A program made the position numbers and the translations under genes. From contig DATJRY010000010.1 of assembly GCA_035504415.1 (NCBI GenBank), positions 124,001 to 188,000 of the forward strand: 64,000 nt of DNA, read 5' to 3'. Origin of the DNA: Candidatus Sulfotelmatobacter sp. (lineage in GTDB: Bacteria; Vulcanimicrobiota; Vulcanimicrobiia; Vulcanimicrobiales; Vulcanimicrobiaceae). Below, piece after piece: positions 9,705-18,939 of this stretch. Position 1 is the stretch's first letter, and each line of letters starts with the position of its first letter. The notes beneath the pieces were generated by a model that saw only the letters and a list, made by a program, of their open reading frames with translations, was not told the origin of the DNA and ran no database searches.

Positions 9705-10459
9705 TGCCGCAGATCTGGGCGCGGCTCGAGGACGTGAGCGTGCGGTACGGTCCGAAGATCGTGATGGAGAACCTGACGCTCGACATCGTCGAAGGCGCGA
9801 TCACCTGCATCATCGGGCTCTCCGGCGCCGGCAAGTCGACCACGCTGCGTCTGCTCAACGGGCTCAAGCGCCCCGACAGCGGCCACGTCTACGTCGGGGG
9901 CCGGGACATCACGCAGATGCACGAGCGCGAGCTGATCGAGCTGCGCCGCTCGATCGGCTTCTCGTTCCAGTTCGCGGCGCTGTTCGACTCGCTCACCGTC
10001 GGCGAGAACATCGCCCTGCCGCTGCGCGAGAACACCAAGATGTCCGAAGCCGAGATCGCCAAGGCCGTCGCCCAGACGCTCGAGTCGGTCGGTTTGGCGC
10101 ACCTCGAGAACCGTTATCCCGCCGAGCTTTCCGGTGGCATGGTCAAACGCGCGGGCTTCGCGCGGGCGGTCGTGAGCAACCCCCACGCCGTGCTCTACGA
10201 CGAGCCGACGACCGGACTCGATCCCATCATCACCCACGTGCTGACCGATCTGATCGTGACGCTGCGCCGGCGCCTGAACGGGACCGCCGTCGTCGTCTCC
10301 CACGACCTCGCGAGCATCTACCTGATGGCGGACTACATCGCGTTGCTCTTCGAAGGGGCCATCGTCGCATACGGACCGACCGACGAGATCCGCCGGTCCG
10401 AGAACCCGATCGTGCAGCAGTTCTTGCAGGGGAGCGAAGTCGGGCCGATCCCGATCTGA
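9704..10459 (+). CDS. mlaF: MlaF-family ABC transporter ATPase
   Basis: 251 residues from the ATG at 9704, which overlaps the mlaE stop. Walker A GLSGAGKSTT, Q-loop FSFQFAALFDSLTVGENIALP, signature LSGGM, Walker B AVLYDEPTTGLDP and the H-loop histidine in VVVSHDL are all present. The LSGGMVKR signature and LTVGENIALPL are characteristic of the MlaF/Ttg2A branch. It should energise MlaE. The MCE gene follows after 5 nt. Confidence 0.95.
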   Translation: MPQIWARLEDVSVRYGPKIVMENLTLDIVEGAITCIIGLSGAGKSTTLRLLNGLKRPDSGHVYVGGRDITQMHERELIELRRSIGFSFQFAALFDSLTVGENIALPLRENTKMSEAEIAKAVAQTLESVGLAHLENRYPAELSGGMVKRAGFARAVVSNPHAVLYDEPTTGLDPIITHVLTDLIVTLRRRLNGTAVVVSHDLASIYLMADYIALLFEGAIVAYGPTDEIRRSENPIVQQFLQGSEVGPIPI

Positions 10460-10464
10460 AACGC

Positions 10465-12024
10465 ATGAGCAGACAGGCCGTCGTCGGACTCTTCACCATC
10501 ATCGCGCTCCTGGCGCTGTTCGGCATCTTCCTGGTGCTCGAGAACATCGGCACGCAGGGGCGCTACCAGGTCGGCATCCACTTCAAGTCGGCGGCCGGGC
10601 TGCACAAGGGCGCGCTGGTCTACGAGAGCGGCGTGGTCGTCGGCGTCGTCGACCAAACGGTGCTTCAGCCGGACTTCACCGTCGAGGTGATCCTGGCGAT
10701 CAACAACAGCGTCGACGTGCCGCGCGACGCGCGGTTCCTCATCCAGGCGCCGCTGACCGGCGACTCGTCGCTCGAGATCGTCCCGGTCTCGACCGAGCGC
10801 GTCGTGGCCGCCAACGTGCTGCCGCGCCAGGTGCTGCCGATCGACCAGCAGCCGACCGGGACGAATCCGGCGACCCTGCAAGACCTGCTCGATCAGGGGC
10901 AGGGCGAGGTGCACCGGCTCGACGCGATGCTGGCCGAGCTCGAGACGCGCGAGCCGAAGCTGCTCAACACGCTGCAGTCGGCGCTCGACAACGCCAACCA
11001 GGTCGCGGTCACGACCAATCACACCTTCGGCAAGCTCTCCGCGCGCATCGACTCGCTGACCGACACGCTGCAGCTGGCCTTGCAGCAGGGCAGCGCCAAC
11101 ATCACCGACATGACCTCGCAGCTCGACCAGGCCGTGCACCGCAACACCGGCCACTTCGACTCGATCGCGCTGGCGCTGGACAACTCGGCGCGCGACCTCA
11201 ACCGCACCGCCGACCGCATCCAGCAGCTGGCCGCGGATCCGAAGCTGCACGACGACATCCTGCAGACGACGCACGGTCTGGCGCAGACGGCGACGACGTT
11301 CGCTTCGCTGGCCGCCGACCTGCGCACCGTGACCAGCAATCCGCAGACGCAGGCGCAGCTGCGCGACACGATCGCCAGCGCCGACGCCGCGATGCAGAAG
11401 GCGGACTCGCTGCTGGGCAAGCTCGGCGGCACCTCGAGCGTCTACGGCATCGACGCCGGCGCGACGCCGGCCCCGCACGGCGCGGGCGCGTCCGGCGCCG
11501 CGCCCGTTCCGGGGACCTCGCCCGCTCCGCACGGCGCCTCGCCGCAGGCACTCAAGTTCAAGGTCGGCGATCTGGTCCACCAGCTGATCGCGCTGCAGGT
11601 GCGCGTCTCGGAGCTCGACGCGGAAGAAGTCGGCAGCAACTCCTCGCCGCTGCTGACCAAGGATCGCGGGCCGTCGACCGACGTCAACGCGATCCTCTTC
11701 CCGCACGGCAGCACCTACCTGTACACCGGCGTCAACGACGTCGGCGGTCCGTCGGCCACGGCCAACGTCGCCGCGATGACGCACGTGTCGTCGCACCTGC
11801 TGTTCGGTGGCGGCCTGCTCTACTCGCGGCTGGGGATGCGGGCGGACTACGACCCGGGCTCGAGCGGCGTCGGCGTCGAGGGGCTGGTCTACGATCCGCG
11901 CCACCCGACCGCCGACGGGTATCTCAACCTCAAGCTGGGCGGCGGCCTCGAGCTGTTCGGGGGCGAGCGCGACATCTTGCACACCGGTCGCCGCACGACG
12001 TTCGGACTCCAGTACCAGTTCTGA
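10465..12024 (+). CDS. mlaD: MCE-domain lipid transport protein with C-terminal beta-rich domain
   Basis: 519 residues. Residues 7-30 form one membrane anchor (VVGLFTIIALLALFGIFLVLEN); the MCE domain follows (about 35-115: GLHKGALVYESGVVVGVV, QAPLTGDSSLEI). Residues about 130-320 are long amphipathic helices, likely a coiled-coil needle. After an Ala/Pro/His linker (335-365) the last ~115 residues are rich in alternating Tyr/Leu/Gly strands (LFGGGLLYSRLG, GYLNLKLGGGLELFGG) and the protein ends GLQYQF, with a terminal Phe like Bam-assembled outer-membrane strands. E. coli MlaD is about 183 residues, so this form could span the periplasm and reach the outer membrane. Confidence 0.9.
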   Translation: MSRQAVVGLFTIIALLALFGIFLVLENIGTQGRYQVGIHFKSAAGLHKGALVYESGVVVGVVDQTVLQPDFTVEVILAINNSVDVPRDARFLIQAPLTGDSSLEIVPVSTERVVAANVLPRQVLPIDQQPTGTNPATLQDLLDQGQGEVHRLDAMLAELETREPKLLNTLQSALDNANQVAVTTNHTFGKLSARIDSLTDTLQLALQQGSANITDMTSQLDQAVHRNTGHFDSIALALDNSARDLNRTADRIQQLAADPKLHDDILQTTHGLAQTATTFASLAADLRTVTSNPQTQAQLRDTIASADAAMQKADSLLGKLGGTSSVYGIDAGATPAPHGAGASGAAPVPGTSPAPHGASPQALKFKVGDLVHQLIALQVRVSELDAEEVGSNSSPLLTKDRGPSTDVNAILFPHGSTYLYTGVNDVGGPSATANVAAMTHVSSHLLFGGGLLYSRLGMRADYDPGSSGVGVEGLVYDPRHPTADGYLNLKLGGGLELFGGERDILHTGRRTTFGLQYQF

Positions 12025-12031
12025 GCCCGGC

Positions 12032-12730
12032 GTGATCCCGCTCTGGGGCAACCGGCGGATTCCGATCACCGCCTGGAGCGTCTACCTGATCGTCGCGCTC
12101 AACGTCTGGGCGTACGTGCAGGAAGCCGGCGCCGCGCACCCCGACGCGCTGATCTCCAGCTTCGCGGTCATCCCGTACGACGTCACGCACGACGTCGTGC
12201 TCGCGCCGCCCTCGCCCCCGGTGCCGTCGCTCACGCTCCTGACGGCGCAGTTCTTGCACGCCGGACTCGCGCACATCGGCTTCAACATGCTCTTCCTGCT
12301 GGTGTTCGGGCCGGTCGTCGAGTACCGCTGCGGGCACCTGCGCTTCTTGGCGTTCTACCTGCTGTGCGGGATCGTCGGCGGCGTCGCGCAGATCGCGGCC
12401 GCGCCGGGCAGCCACGTGCCGGAGATCGGCGCGTCGGGCGCGATCGCCGGCGTGCTGGGCGCGTTTCTGGTCATGGACCCGTTCGCGAGCATCGAGACGG
12501 TGACCCCGATCGGGTGCTTCCCGCTGTTCCTGCGGCTGCCCGCGCTGCTGGTCATCGGCGTGTGGGCGGTCGCGCAGTTCCTGGCCGGCTACGGTGCCCT
12601 GACCGCCCGCGCGGCGGAGTCCAGCGGCGGCATCGCGTATTTCGCTCACATCGGAGGGTTTTGCACAGGCGTGTTGCTGATCGGTGTGTTCGCTCGACCC
12701 ATGACGACGCGGCCGCGGGTGCGGCACTGA
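12032..12730 (+). CDS. rhomboid family intramembrane serine protease
   Basis: 232 residues from the GTG at 12032 (MIPLWGNRRIPITAWSVYL). Six or so hydrophobic segments; catalytic serine in GASGAIAGVLGAF, the His/Asn motif HAGLAHIGFNMLFLLVFG in TM2, and the catalytic histidine in HIGGFCTGVLL of the last segment. Rhomboids cleave transmembrane segments of membrane proteins; the substrate is unknown. It overlaps the next gene by one base (TGATG) and follows the MCE gene closely, so it may be co-expressed with the lipid-transport genes. Confidence 0.92.
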   Translation: MIPLWGNRRIPITAWSVYLIVALNVWAYVQEAGAAHPDALISSFAVIPYDVTHDVVLAPPSPPVPSLTLLTAQFLHAGLAHIGFNMLFLLVFGPVVEYRCGHLRFLAFYLLCGIVGGVAQIAAAPGSHVPEIGASGAIAGVLGAFLVMDPFASIETVTPIGCFPLFLRLPALLVIGVWAVAQFLAGYGALTARAAESSGGIAYFAHIGGFCTGVLLIGVFARPMTTRPRVRH

Positions 12731-13659
12731 TGCGGGTCGGCATCGTCGGAGCCGGCGCGCTCGGCACGCTGTTCGGCCACCGGCTGGCGGCCGCCAACGA
12801 GGTCGTGCTGCTCGAGCGCCGGCCGGAGATCGTGGCGGCCGTCGAGTCGGCCGGCCTGCGGGTCGACGGGGACGCGCGGCGCGTGCAGATCAGCGGCGAG
12901 CCGCGCGCGCTGTTCGGCGTCCAGGTCCTGTTCGTGTTCGTGCGCGCGACCGACACGCTGCGCGCGCTGCGGCCGTTCGCCGGCGAGCTGAGCCCGACGA
13001 CCGCGATCGTCTCGCTGCAGAACGGCCTGGGCAACGAAGAAGCGATCAAGACGTCGTTGGGCGGCGCGATCCCGCTGGTCATCGGCGCGACCACCGAGTC
13101 TGCGCTCACGACCGCACCGGGCGACGTGCGGCGCGTCGGCGACGGCACGACCGTCTTGGGCACCGCCGGCGCGTCGCCCGAGGTGGTCAACCGCATCGTG
13201 CGGCTGTTGGCCGACGCGGGTCTGCGCGCGAGCGCCGCCTACGACATCCGCCCGCACCTGTGGGGCAAGCTGATCGCGAACGCCGCCATCAATCCGGTCG
13301 CGGCGCTGCTCGAACGCCCCAACGGCGTCGTGCTGCGCGACGCGCATGCCGGCGAGGTCGCGCGGTCGCTCGCCCAGGAGGCGGCCACCGTCGCCAACGC
13401 GATGCGCATCCCGTTGCCGTTCACCGACCCGTGGACCTACGTGCGGGGCATCGTCGAGCAGACCGCCGAGCTCGACAACTCGATGCTGTACGACCTGCGC
13501 ATGGGCGCGCCGACGGAGGTGGACTTCATCAACGGCGCGGTGGTCGCCGCCGGACGCCGGGCCGGTGTGCCGACGCCCTACAACGAGACCCTGGCCGATC
13601 TCGTGCGCGCTCGCCAAGCGACGCGCAACATCCTGGGAGAAGGCTTGGAAAGCGTTTAA
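12730..13659 (+). CDS. panE: 2-dehydropantoate 2-reductase (ketopantoate reductase)
   Basis: 309 residues. N-terminal Rossmann fold with GAGALGTLFGHRLA for NADPH; the catalytic lysine lies in HLWGKLIANAAINPVAAL; the C-terminal ApbA domain holds ELDNSMLYDLRMGAPTEVDFINGAVV. Reduces ketopantoate to pantoate on the way to coenzyme A. ATG overlaps the rhomboid stop by one base. No other pantothenate genes are nearby; members of this family sometimes reduce other 2-keto acids, so the exact substrate is slightly uncertain. Confidence 0.9.
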   Translation: MRVGIVGAGALGTLFGHRLAAANEVVLLERRPEIVAAVESAGLRVDGDARRVQISGEPRALFGVQVLFVFVRATDTLRALRPFAGELSPTTAIVSLQNGLGNEEAIKTSLGGAIPLVIGATTESALTTAPGDVRRVGDGTTVLGTAGASPEVVNRIVRLLADAGLRASAAYDIRPHLWGKLIANAAINPVAALLERPNGVVLRDAHAGEVARSLAQEAATVANAMRIPLPFTDPWTYVRGIVEQTAELDNSMLYDLRMGAPTEVDFINGAVVAAGRRAGVPTPYNETLADLVRARQATRNILGEGLESV

Positions 13660-13694
13660 GCTGGCGGTCGCGGGGCAGAACATGCCTGACCGCC

Positions 13695-15026
13695 GTGAAC
13701 CACCGCTCTCTTTTTTGCAGCCTGACGATCGCGCTGCTCGCGTTCGCGAGCGGTTGCGGCGGCTCGTCGGGACGAGCGGACGCGAAGCCCTCACCGCTGC
13801 CCTACGTGGCGACCGTCGTCGCGCAACAGGGGACGCTCCAGCCCAAGCTCCTCATCGCCGGCGTGATCGCGCCCTACCGGCAAGTCGGCATCGCCGCCGA
13901 CCTGTCCGAGCCGATCACCGAAGTCGACGTCCAGGAGGGCGACCGTGTCCGCGCGGGTCAGGTCCTGGCACGCCTGTTGACCGACGACTTGGAAGCGTCG
14001 CTGGCCTCCGCGGAGCGCGTCGTCGCCGAAGACGTCGCACGCTACAGTCAGACCTCGTATCAAACCACTGCCGTCAACGCGCAGGACGCGGCCGCGATCC
14101 GCTCGGCTCAAGCGACGCTGCACCAGGCCGAGGTCAACTTGTCCGGCGCGCGCACGGACCTCAACCGCTATCTGCAGCTGCAACGCCAAGGCTACATCGC
14201 CAACCAAACCGTCGACCAGCAGCGCACCTCGGTCGCCAGTGACGCCGCGGCGGTCTACTCCGCCCGCGCCGCGCTCAATCAAGCGATCGCGAACGCGAAC
14301 GCCAACGGGAGCGGCGCCAACGCCGGCGAGCAGCAGCAAGAGCTGGCGGCCGCGCGCGAAGCCGCCAACGCCGCCGAGGCCAGCGCCGAACAATTGCGCC
14401 GCGAGATCGCGCGCGCGACGATCGTCGCGCCGGTCGACGGCGTGATCGACGCGGTCAACGCCAACCCCGGCGAGTATCCCTCGGGCCGCCAGCTGTTCAC
14501 CGAAGAGCAGGTGAACCAGGTCTACGCGATCTTGCCGGCCTCGACCGCGCAAGCGGTGCAGATCCGCAACGGCGCGGCGGCGACGATCACCGCCACCGGC
14601 AGCACGCGCACCGACCACGGGACGGTCGCCGCGGTGCTCGACCAAGTGCAGCCCGGCACGACGAACTTCACCGTCAAGGTCCTGGTCGCGAACCCCGACG
14701 ACCACCTGCGCGCCGGCATGCCGGTCACCGGCGTCGTCGACGAGCCGCCGCTCAGCGGCGTCATCGTGCCGTTGACCGCGTTCCTCGACGACAGCCGCAC
14801 CGCCGTGTACGTCGTGAGCAACGGCGAAGTGCGCACGCAGACCGTGAGCGAGGTCAACGACGACGGCACGAACGCCGTCGTGCGTGGTCTTGCGGCCGGC
14901 GCGCACGTCGTGAAAGACGTCACGACCGCGACGGTCGGGAACGGCGATCGCGTGACCCTGGTCAGCCCGGCGCCGCGCCCGAGCGGGAGCGGTGCGCCCG
15001 AGGCCGGCGCGACGACGGGTCCGTAG
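13695..15026 (+). CDS. RND efflux periplasmic adaptor lipoprotein (HlyD/AcrA family)
   Basis: 443 residues from GTG 13695. Lipoprotein signal peptide with a lipobox-like FASGC at about residues 19-23. Biotinyl-lipoyl halves (EPITEVDVQEGDRVRAGQVLARL and ATIVAPVDGVIDAVNANPGEYPSG) flank a long alpha-helical hairpin (about residues 85-235) rich in Ala/Gln, then beta-barrel and membrane-proximal domains (TFTVKVLV..., DRVTLVSP). It should link the inner-membrane pump encoded next, which starts the base after its stop, to an outer-membrane channel. No TolC-type gene lies in this window. Confidence 0.93.
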   Translation: MNHRSLFCSLTIALLAFASGCGGSSGRADAKPSPLPYVATVVAQQGTLQPKLLIAGVIAPYRQVGIAADLSEPITEVDVQEGDRVRAGQVLARLLTDDLEASLASAERVVAEDVARYSQTSYQTTAVNAQDAAAIRSAQATLHQAEVNLSGARTDLNRYLQLQRQGYIANQTVDQQRTSVASDAAAVYSARAALNQAIANANANGSGANAGEQQQELAAAREAANAAEASAEQLRREIARATIVAPVDGVIDAVNANPGEYPSGRQLFTEEQVNQVYAILPASTAQAVQIRNGAAATITATGSTRTDHGTVAAVLDQVQPGTTNFTVKVLVANPDDHLRAGMPVTGVVDEPPLSGVIVPLTAFLDDSRTAVYVVSNGEVRTQTVSEVNDDGTNAVVRGLAAGAHVVKDVTTATVGNGDRVTLVSPAPRPSGSGAPEAGATTGP

Positions 15027-18000
15027 ATGGGGCTGACGCGGCTCTTCCTCAAGCGTCCGACGCTGGTCTTCGTGCTGGTCATGCTGACGCTGCTCGGCGG
15101 CATCATGGCGCTGCGCAATCTGGTGGTCCAGCAGCAGCCCAACAGCGGGCTGCCGGCCGTGTCGGTCAGCGCGTCCTATTCGGGTGCGTCCACGACGGAG
15201 CTGGTGACCGAGATCGCCGAGCCGATCGAAGACCAGTTGGCGGGCACGCCGTACCTCGATCACATCAACACGACGATTCAGACCGGTCAGGTCAGCATCA
15301 CCGCGTCGTTCACCACGCAGTCGACGGACACCGAGAACATCGCCAACGTCGAGAAGGCCGTGCAGGCGGCGTCGCGCAGCCTGCCGACGACGATCGCCGC
15401 TCCGACGCTGCGCGTCTCCGACCCCAGCGAGCCGACCGTCGTCTCGCTGGCGCTGGTCTCGGCGAAGTATCCGCAAGCGGTGCTGGCGTCGATCGCCAAC
15501 AACTCGATCGTCCCCGTCATCGAGCAGCTGCCGGGGATCTCGAACGTCAACGTGACCGGCACGACGCAGCCGGCCTTCATGGTCACCGTCAACCCGCAGC
15601 TGCTCGCCGCCGACAACCTGACCTTGACCGACGTCGTCAACGCGATCACGCCCAACAACGTGCGCGCGCCGGGCGGCTACGTCTACGGCCCAGGCCACGA
15701 GACGCAGCTCGACGTCCGCGGCGACCTGCCCAACCCGCAAGCCGTGGCGAACCTGCCGATCCACGTCACCTACACCGCCGCCAGCGGCGGCGGGACCGGG
15801 GCCGCCGGCGGCACCACCTCCGGCACGGGCGGCGGCGCCGCCGCGGCGGCACCCGCGGCGGCGGCCGCGACGAGCGGCACGGGAGCGGCCGGCGCGGGGA
15901 CGACCAGCACCACCGCGAGCGCCGCGGCGCCGACCTACACGGTGCCGCCCGCGCAGTTCGTCGCGCCGGGCAGCGGGACCACGGCGGTCGCGAACGCGAC
16001 GATGCCGCCGGTCCCCGCCGGCGCGGTCGGCTCCGCGAGCGGCGCGACCGGCACGTCCGCCGGCGGCACGAGCGCCGGCACGAACGCCGGCACCGGCGGG
16101 ACGTCGACGAGCGGTGCCACCGGCACCACGGGGACGACCGGCACCACCGGCACGACGGGGACGACCGGCACGTCCGCGACGCGCAGCACGGCGGCGCAGA
16201 CCGCCGGCGGCAGCACAACGTCCACCACGAGTACCGGCTCGACGACCACGGCCGGTGGAGCCGCGTTCGCGTCGGGGACCTCGACGACCGGCTCCTCGAG
16301 CACCAGCGGCACCAGCGGCGCCAGCACGTCCAGCGGCAGCATCGTGCAGGGCGAGAGCCCGGTCGCGAACGCCCCGATCGCGCAGCCGGTCACGCCGGGG
16401 ACGATCAACTCGAACGCCAGCGCCGTCACCGCGACCAGCGGTGCGGGCGCGCTGCCGTCGGGCGGCTCGAGCTCGTTCGGCAGCGGCGCCGGCACGACGA
16501 CCTCGGCGTTCGTCGGCGCGCTCGATCCGTGGGCGGTCCCCAGCGCGGACAAACGGATCTCCGACGTCGCGACCGTCGTCGACGGCAGCGTCGTGCAACG
16601 CGTGTTCTCCTCGCAGAACGGGCGCCCCGGCGTGACGCTGCTGGTGCAGAAGGCCACCCAAGCCAGCGAAGTGACCGTCGCCAACGAGGTCATCGCCGCG
16701 CTGCCCGCGCTGCGCCAGCAGTTCCCCGGCGTCGACTTTCAGCTCGCGCACGTGCAAGCGACGTACACCGAGCAGCAGGTCGAAGGCGTCGAGCACACGC
16801 TGGTCGAGGGCATCGTCCTCACCGCGATCGTCATGCTGTTCTTCCTGGGCTCGTGGCGCAACGCCGTGGTCGTGATGATCGCCATCCCGACCTCGCTCGG
16901 GGTGACGTTGTTCGTCATGATGGTCATGGGGCTGACGCTCGACACGATCTCGCTGATGGCGATGACGCTGGTCATCGGCATCCTGATCGACGACTCGACC
17001 GTCGTCTTGGAGAACATCGAGCGCCACCGTGCGCTGGGCGAAGCGCCGGCCGACGCCGCGCTCAACGGGCGCAGCGAGATCGGTCTGGCGGCGATCGTCC
17101 TCACGCTGGTCGACGTGATCGTCTTCCTGCCGATCATCTTCGTCGGCGGCCAGGTCGCGCAGCTGCTGACCGAGTTCGCCATCGTCGTGACGGTGGCGAC
17201 GCTGACCTCGCTGTTCGTCTCGTTCACGATCACGCCGACGCTGGCCGGCCTGTGGTCGATGCAATCGACCTGGCGGCCGTGGCCGGCGATCCGCTGGTTC
17301 GACGCGCGCTTCGACGCCGTGCGCGCACGCTACGCGGAGCGCTGGCTTCCGTTCGCGATCCGCACGCCGTGGCCGTTCGTCATCGGCGCGGCGATCGCGT
17401 GCGTGCTGGCGTTCCTGCTCGTCCCGACGGGTTTGGTCGGCGAAGAGTACTTGCCGCCCGCCGACCAAGGCATCGTCACGGTGCAGGTCACCTTCCCGGC
17501 CGGCTATCCGCTGGCCGACACGCACGCGACGATGGAGCGGCTCGAAGCGGAGACGCGCAGCGTCATCCCGGCCAAGATCCTGCAGTACGAGACGACCGTC
17601 GCCGGCGCGTACAGCGCCGCGTTCGGGGGCTTCGTGCAGGAAGGCAACGTCGGGCAGATCTCGGCCTACCTGTACGACGCGACGAAGACGCAGGACGTCG
17701 TGCAGCTGCTCACGCAGCACCTGCCCGGGCTGGTGCACGGCGGTCAGGTCGCGGTGACCGCCGCGACGGGACAAGGCGGCAGCGCGCAGCAGCCGATCGA
17801 CGAGGAAGTCTCGACCACCGACAACTCCGATCCGACCGCCGACGCGGCCAAGATCTTCGCCGTGCTGCAGCACACGCCGGGGGCGACCGGCGCGCAGGAC
17901 AGCGCCAGCAACGCGGCGCCGCAGATGGAGGTCGACTTCGACCGGGCGCGGCTGCAAGCGCTGGACGTCAGCGACGGCACCGCCGCGGCGGCGGTCGAAG

Positions 18001-18938
18001 CGTCGTTCGGCGGCGACGTCGCCTCTCAGATCGAGACGCCCGATCGCGGCTTGACCGACATCGAGGTCATCTATCCGACCTCCGCGCAGACCTCACTCGC
18101 CGACGTGTTGGCGATCCCGCTGCGCACCGAGGACGGCGGCATCATCCATCTCGGCGACGTCGCGTACCTGAAGTGGTCCCCGGCGCCGCTGCTGATCACC
18201 CGCGAGAACCGCGCCACGATCATCCACGTCTCGGCCAACCTCGCGCCGGGCGCGAACCTCTCCGACGTCACCAAGGACTTCTTGCAGCGCGTGCGCGCGA
18301 GCCACTTGCCCAAGAACGTGCGCGTCAAGCCGGCGGCGCAAGGCCAGCAAGACTTGATGGGCCAGGCGCTGCGCACGCTGGGCGCGAGCCTGGCGGTCTC
18401 GATCGTGCTGGTCTTCCTGATCATCGTGGCGCTCTACAACAGCTACCGCACGCCGTTCGTGACGCTGTTCGCGATCCCGGTCGCCGCGATCGGCGGCTTG
18501 GGCGCGCTGTGGATCACGCACCAGACGCTGAACCTGTACTCGCTGATCGGCACCATCCTGCTCGTCGGGCTGGTGACGAAGAACGGCATCCTGCTGGTCG
18601 ACTACGCCGATACGGTGCGCGTGCGCGACGGCCGGTCGCGTTCCGAGGGTATCGCCGAAGCCGCGCAGACGCGATTCCGCCCGATCGTGATGACGACCGT
18701 CGCGATGGTGGCCGGGATGCTGCCGCTCGCGCTCGGGCTCGAACCGGGCGCCGGTCAGCGCGCCTCGCTGGCGATCGTGGTGATCGGCGGCCTGCTCAGC
18801 TCGCTCGTGCTCACGCTGTTCATCGTGCCGATCATGTACAACTGGCTCGCACCGGCCAAGCTGCGCGAGGAGACGCACTTCGCCGACGAGGCGCCGCGGC
18901 AGCCGCCCCAGCCGCCGCCGCACCCGCAGCCCGCCTAG
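15027..18938 (+). CDS. RND-family efflux transporter (AcrB type) with a large low-complexity insertion
   Basis: 1303 residues versus ~1030-1050 usual. Starts MGLTRLFLKRPTLVFVLVML (TM1). Proton-relay residues are present: the Asp pair in GILIDDSTVVLENIERHR (TM4) and the Lys in GLVTKNGILLVDYA (TM10). Between about residues 248 and 498 there is a ~250-residue stretch of Gly, Thr, Ala and Ser that falls just before the docking-domain strand RISDVATVVDGS, so it lies at the periplasmic top of the trimer. The C-terminus is proline-rich (APRQPPQPPPHPQPA). Cargo unknown. It directly follows its adaptor gene; the next gene is convergent 1 nt away. Confidence 0.94.
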   Translation: MGLTRLFLKRPTLVFVLVMLTLLGGIMALRNLVVQQQPNSGLPAVSVSASYSGASTTELVTEIAEPIEDQLAGTPYLDHINTTIQTGQVSITASFTTQSTDTENIANVEKAVQAASRSLPTTIAAPTLRVSDPSEPTVVSLALVSAKYPQAVLASIANNSIVPVIEQLPGISNVNVTGTTQPAFMVTVNPQLLAADNLTLTDVVNAITPNNVRAPGGYVYGPGHETQLDVRGDLPNPQAVANLPIHVTYTAASGGGTGAAGGTTSGTGGGAAAAAPAAAAATSGTGAAGAGTTSTTASAAAPTYTVPPAQFVAPGSGTTAVANATMPPVPAGAVGSASGATGTSAGGTSAGTNAGTGGTSTSGATGTTGTTGTTGTTGTTGTSATRSTAAQTAGGSTTSTTSTGSTTTAGGAAFASGTSTTGSSSTSGTSGASTSSGSIVQGESPVANAPIAQPVTPGTINSNASAVTATSGAGALPSGGSSSFGSGAGTTTSAFVGALDPWAVPSADKRISDVATVVDGSVVQRVFSSQNGRPGVTLLVQKATQASEVTVANEVIAALPALRQQFPGVDFQLAHVQATYTEQQVEGVEHTLVEGIVLTAIVMLFFLGSWRNAVVVMIAIPTSLGVTLFVMMVMGLTLDTISLMAMTLVIGILIDDSTVVLENIERHRALGEAPADAALNGRSEIGLAAIVLTLVDVIVFLPIIFVGGQVAQLLTEFAIVVTVATLTSLFVSFTITPTLAGLWSMQSTWRPWPAIRWFDARFDAVRARYAERWLPFAIRTPWPFVIGAAIACVLAFLLVPTGLVGEEYLPPADQGIVTVQVTFPAGYPLADTHATMERLEAETRSVIPAKILQYETTVAGAYSAAFGGFVQEGNVGQISAYLYDATKTQDVVQLLTQHLPGLVHGGQVAVTAATGQGGSAQQPIDEEVSTTDNSDPTADAAKIFAVLQHTPGATGAQDSASNAAPQMEVDFDRARLQALDVSDGTAAAAVEASFGGDVASQIETPDRGLTDIEVIYPTSAQTSLADVLAIPLRTEDGGIIHLGDVAYLKWSPAPLLITRENRATIIHVSANLAPGANLSDVTKDFLQRVRASHLPKNVRVKPAAQGQQDLMGQALRTLGASLAVSIVLVFLIIVALYNSYRTPFVTLFAIPVAAIGGLGALWITHQTLNLYSLIGTILLVGLVTKNGILLVDYADTVRVRDGRSRSEGIAEAAQTRFRPIVMTTVAMVAGMLPLALGLEPGAGQRASLAIVVIGGLLSSLVLTLFIVPIMYNWLAPAKLREETHFADEAPRQPPQPPPHPQPA
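15770..16519 (+). repeat. low-complexity Gly/Thr/Ala/Ser coding tract inside the RND transporter
   Basis: In-frame tract of about 750 bases encoding nearly only G, T, A and S, with occasional P, V and N. It includes a short tandem stretch of Gly-Thr-Thr codons (about 16120-16175). It keeps the reading frame and has no stop codons, and conserved RND sequence resumes immediately after it, so it is a real part of the protein, not a misassembly by this evidence alone. Copy number may vary between strains. Confidence 0.8.
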
Positions 18939-18939
18939 C

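Noticed and set aside
16114-16180. GGT/ACC-rich microsatellite as a phase-variable switch
   Set aside because: Units are three-base multiples, so length change keeps the frame and cannot act as an on/off switch; listed as low-complexity coding instead.
13791-17957. Antisense frame of about 1388 codons opposite the RND adaptor and pump
   Set aside because: Shadow of the repetitive Gly/Thr coding tract and GC-rich codons; the plus strand carries clear RND motifs.
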